In this document: positions 61,582-64,000 of the stretch, one piece after another
Layout of the letters: each line of letters starts with the position of its first letter
How positions within the stretch are numbered: position 1 is the stretch's first letter
Assembly: GCF_030704535.1 (NCBI RefSeq)
Contig: NC_081817.1
Coordinates: 28,521,001 to 28,585,000 of the forward strand
DNA: 64,000 bases
Direction of reading: 5' to 3'
Source: Vitis vinifera
Lineage: Eukaryota; Streptophyta; Magnoliopsida; Vitales; Vitaceae
The notes under the pieces: generated by a model
The model's input: only the letters and a program-made list of their open reading frames with translations
Databases searched by the model: none
What the model was told of the DNA's origin: nothing
Position numbers and translations under genes: made by a program

Positions 61582-61939
61582 TTTTGTGCCCTAGTTAGTG
61601 GCCAAAACATGTCCTCATCTATTACCACACACACACAAAAAATAAAAAAGAAAAAGAAAAAGAACATAAAAGAAAAGAAAAAAAAATGCTTGAAAGATAT
61701 GAGAACAATTGGGTTATTCTATCTTGATCTAGACAATAGATTCCTTGAGCTACAAATTTGGCTTTTTTTCCACACAAAAAAAGAGAAAGAATAAAGCTCT
61801 TATTGGATTCTATAATCTTAATGTGTGTGTGGGGAGAGATTCCCATTAGCACAATAATTCTATTTTCTTAAGCATTGAGAGGATTATTATTGAGGGAACA
61901 AGTTTGTGGGGAATGTGCCCCAATAATTAGGGCACAAAA
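61582..61939. repeat. inverted-repeat element, about 358 bp
   Basis: The left end TTTTGTGCCCTAGTTAGTGGCC (61582-61603) mirrors the right end (reverse complement TTTTGTGCCCTAATTATTGGGG). The interior holds A-rich low-complexity sequence and an (AC)n patch. Target-site duplications are not clear. Confidence 0.45.
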
Positions 61940-63459
61940 GACCAAGCATTAGGTGGGTGTTACCTGTTGGTGGGTACCCAAACACATTCAACTACCTTCT
62001 AAAAGGCAAGTTCTTGGTTGGAGGGCACTTTTAAAATTTGCTTTTTGGATGGTTGTGGGCTTGGCTCTCTTCACTGAGACAACTTCCTAGTGTTATTTTA
62101 TGCTATTTTATTAATGCTTTTTATTACAATATGTTATTCCTAATTTTTATGTTTCTATCATAATCAAGCTTAAACTTTATCTAGGTCCCATTTTTAGCTA
62201 GAAATTTGAATTGAAGTGCAAGTTATAATTTTTAAAACACAAATTTTGTATTAAAGATTTTTATCGAATATAAAATATTTTCTTGCATAAATCTAAGTAA
62301 GGAATAATATTTTCTTGATTTTTCATTAATTTTTGTAATTATTAGTTTTTTAACAAGTATATAAACTGTTATTAAGGTTTTTAAAAAACTTTTGATTTAT
62401 CAGAAGTCAATATCTAAGTATACAAATATCACTCGTGTGTGGATCACTTAAATGTTATAAAATGTTTTAACTTATTTTCACTCAATATCAACCAATTTTT
62501 AGACGAAATGGTCAAAATTCGATTTATAACTGGTATGGGAGTAAAAAGTTAAGACTTTCTTTTATGAGAACCCTATTTTGGGATAGGGATAGGTGTGATA
62601 TCAACCCTAGATGTATATATATATATATATATATTTTTAAATTTACACCTTTTAATAAAAGATCATATAAAGGAATAATTTCCTTTTAGTTTCATATCTT
62701 CTTTAAGAAATGCTTATTAAAAGTTCAATTACATTGCCTAAACTTTAGTTTTAATTTGATAATACATTTTATCTTCTCTTTTTAATTATAAAAAAAAAAA
62801 TTAAAAAACTATTACGTTATGTTAGAGTTCGATGATGTGAATTCTATTTGGTTTAACCCAAAAAGCTCATGATGTGATATATGTGGTGAAACTATAATAT
62901 GATATATATTTATACAGTTATGATGATTATATTTCTATTATAACTATTTACAACTCTTCCATTTTATACTAATTTTTTTATATAGTGGATGTCATTATCT
63001 TATATCCGGAATTTTTTTTGTTTAGTTTTTCACGTAAATCTATATATTTTTATTCTATTTTTAAATTTTATTTTTTATTACCTCTTCTCGTTATTGTGTA
63101 ACATATTATTAAATTATTTTGGTTAGTTATTAAGCCTCACATGCAATACTATAGCCGATTAAATGCTTTGAATGAATAAAGCTTGACAATGACATCGATA
63201 GTCAAGGAATTTATTGATTATTTTAATACTCTGATGGGAGTTGATAGGTTTCATAAATTACAATTTCCAATCAAATGTGGCAAACAACACTAATAAAATT
63301 TTGTGATTAAGTTTATAATTAGGAAAAATCTAAATTATTCAATCGACACTTACCGAATATTAAATACGAGTCATTCAAAGTGTATAGTAAAATGCGAACC
63401 TTCATTTTATAAACATATGAAATTTGAGTTTTTATAAACATATGAAATTTGAGTAGTGT

Positions 63460-63523
<64 letters not shown>

Positions 63524-64000
63524 GATGTAAAATAATGAAACCAAGATATAAATAAATTAGACTAAAATATAAAATAATAGGATTTGAATTGTACCAAACC
63601 AATCAAGTCGTGCGTTTTCCTATAAAAAAAAGTACTCTTCGATAATATAGTCGGGTCCTTATAATTATGAAATAAATCATGATTTTTTTTAGGAGATATT
63701 TTCCCATCCAAGGTACGGATTTTTAATGACATGAATCACATGATAATATAATTAAGAATTTTATTGGGATTTTTTTTTTTGTTTGTGCTTTTATTAGAGG
63801 GAAAATAGAGGTAAAAAGTGGAAAATGAAGGAAAATAAATAATAGATTTAAACTTAATAAATTCTTTTAATATGTTTCTTTAAACCCATTTCACTTATTT
63901 TCCTAGATTATATAAAAATTAAATAATTTTAAAATATATAAAATTTTAACTAATTTTAATTATATTTGATTTTTTTTTTGTATTTTTCATAATGAAATTA
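61940..64000. other. AT-rich intergenic DNA
   Basis: No gene is seen. It includes (TA)n near 62612-62632 and the long (AT)n run listed separately. Confidence 0.5.
63463..63522. repeat. (AT)n microsatellite, about 29 copies
   Basis: A perfect or near-perfect AT run of about 60 bp. It is likely to vary in length and to be hard to sequence. Confidence 0.9.

Overview
This looks like nuclear DNA of a woody dicot, most likely grapevine (Vitis). The genes are plant orthologues with plant-type introns, separated by long AT-rich intergenic DNA full of small palindromic repeats, tRNA-derived SINEs and one solo LTR. The genus is inferred from overall style and was not confirmed by any search.

I support eight genes: seven intact ones and one LRR gene with a shortened C-terminus. 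Left to right: (1) two tandem A20/AN1 zinc-finger stress-associated proteins on + (3252-3770 and 8513-9031), the first behind a 5' intron and the second with a G-box/ABRE-like promoter; (2) LSM7 on - (13111-17630), five coding exons, with a decayed dehydrogenase-like fragment 3' of it; (3) ribosomal protein eL31 on + (21501-24212) with telo-box and site II promoter motifs; (4) a COM1/SAE2/CtIP-like DNA-repair factor on + (27389-29781); (5) a DRT100-like extracellular LRR protein on - (34213-35283); (6) a SPOUT/TrmL-type tRNA 2'-O-methyltransferase on - (43840-47242), with a SINE and a probable U12-type intron; (7) a SURP and G-patch splicing factor (SUGP1-like) on + (52096-57595). Splice junctions were placed by GT/AG and frame continuity; LSM7, eL31, COM1 and SUGP1 reconstruct without a break.

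The genes are unrelated housekeeping or stress genes and do not form a cluster or pathway; LSM7 and SUGP1 both serve mRNA splicing or decay but are far apart. The rest is repeat DNA: three SINEs with target-site duplications (15031, 41010, 44307), SINE remnants copied inside a 650-bp tandem duplication (654-1924), palindromic AT-rich repeats (densest at 48165-49445), a 714-bp solo LTR (38904-39617), several minisatellites, and a 26-G run.

The most interesting unexplained signal is a head-to-head pair of about 19 nt arms (consensus CCGTTTGGTTGCTGAGAAA and its reverse complement) at four places: in the 5' regions of LSM7, COM1 and SUGP1, and just 3' of the second SAP gene.
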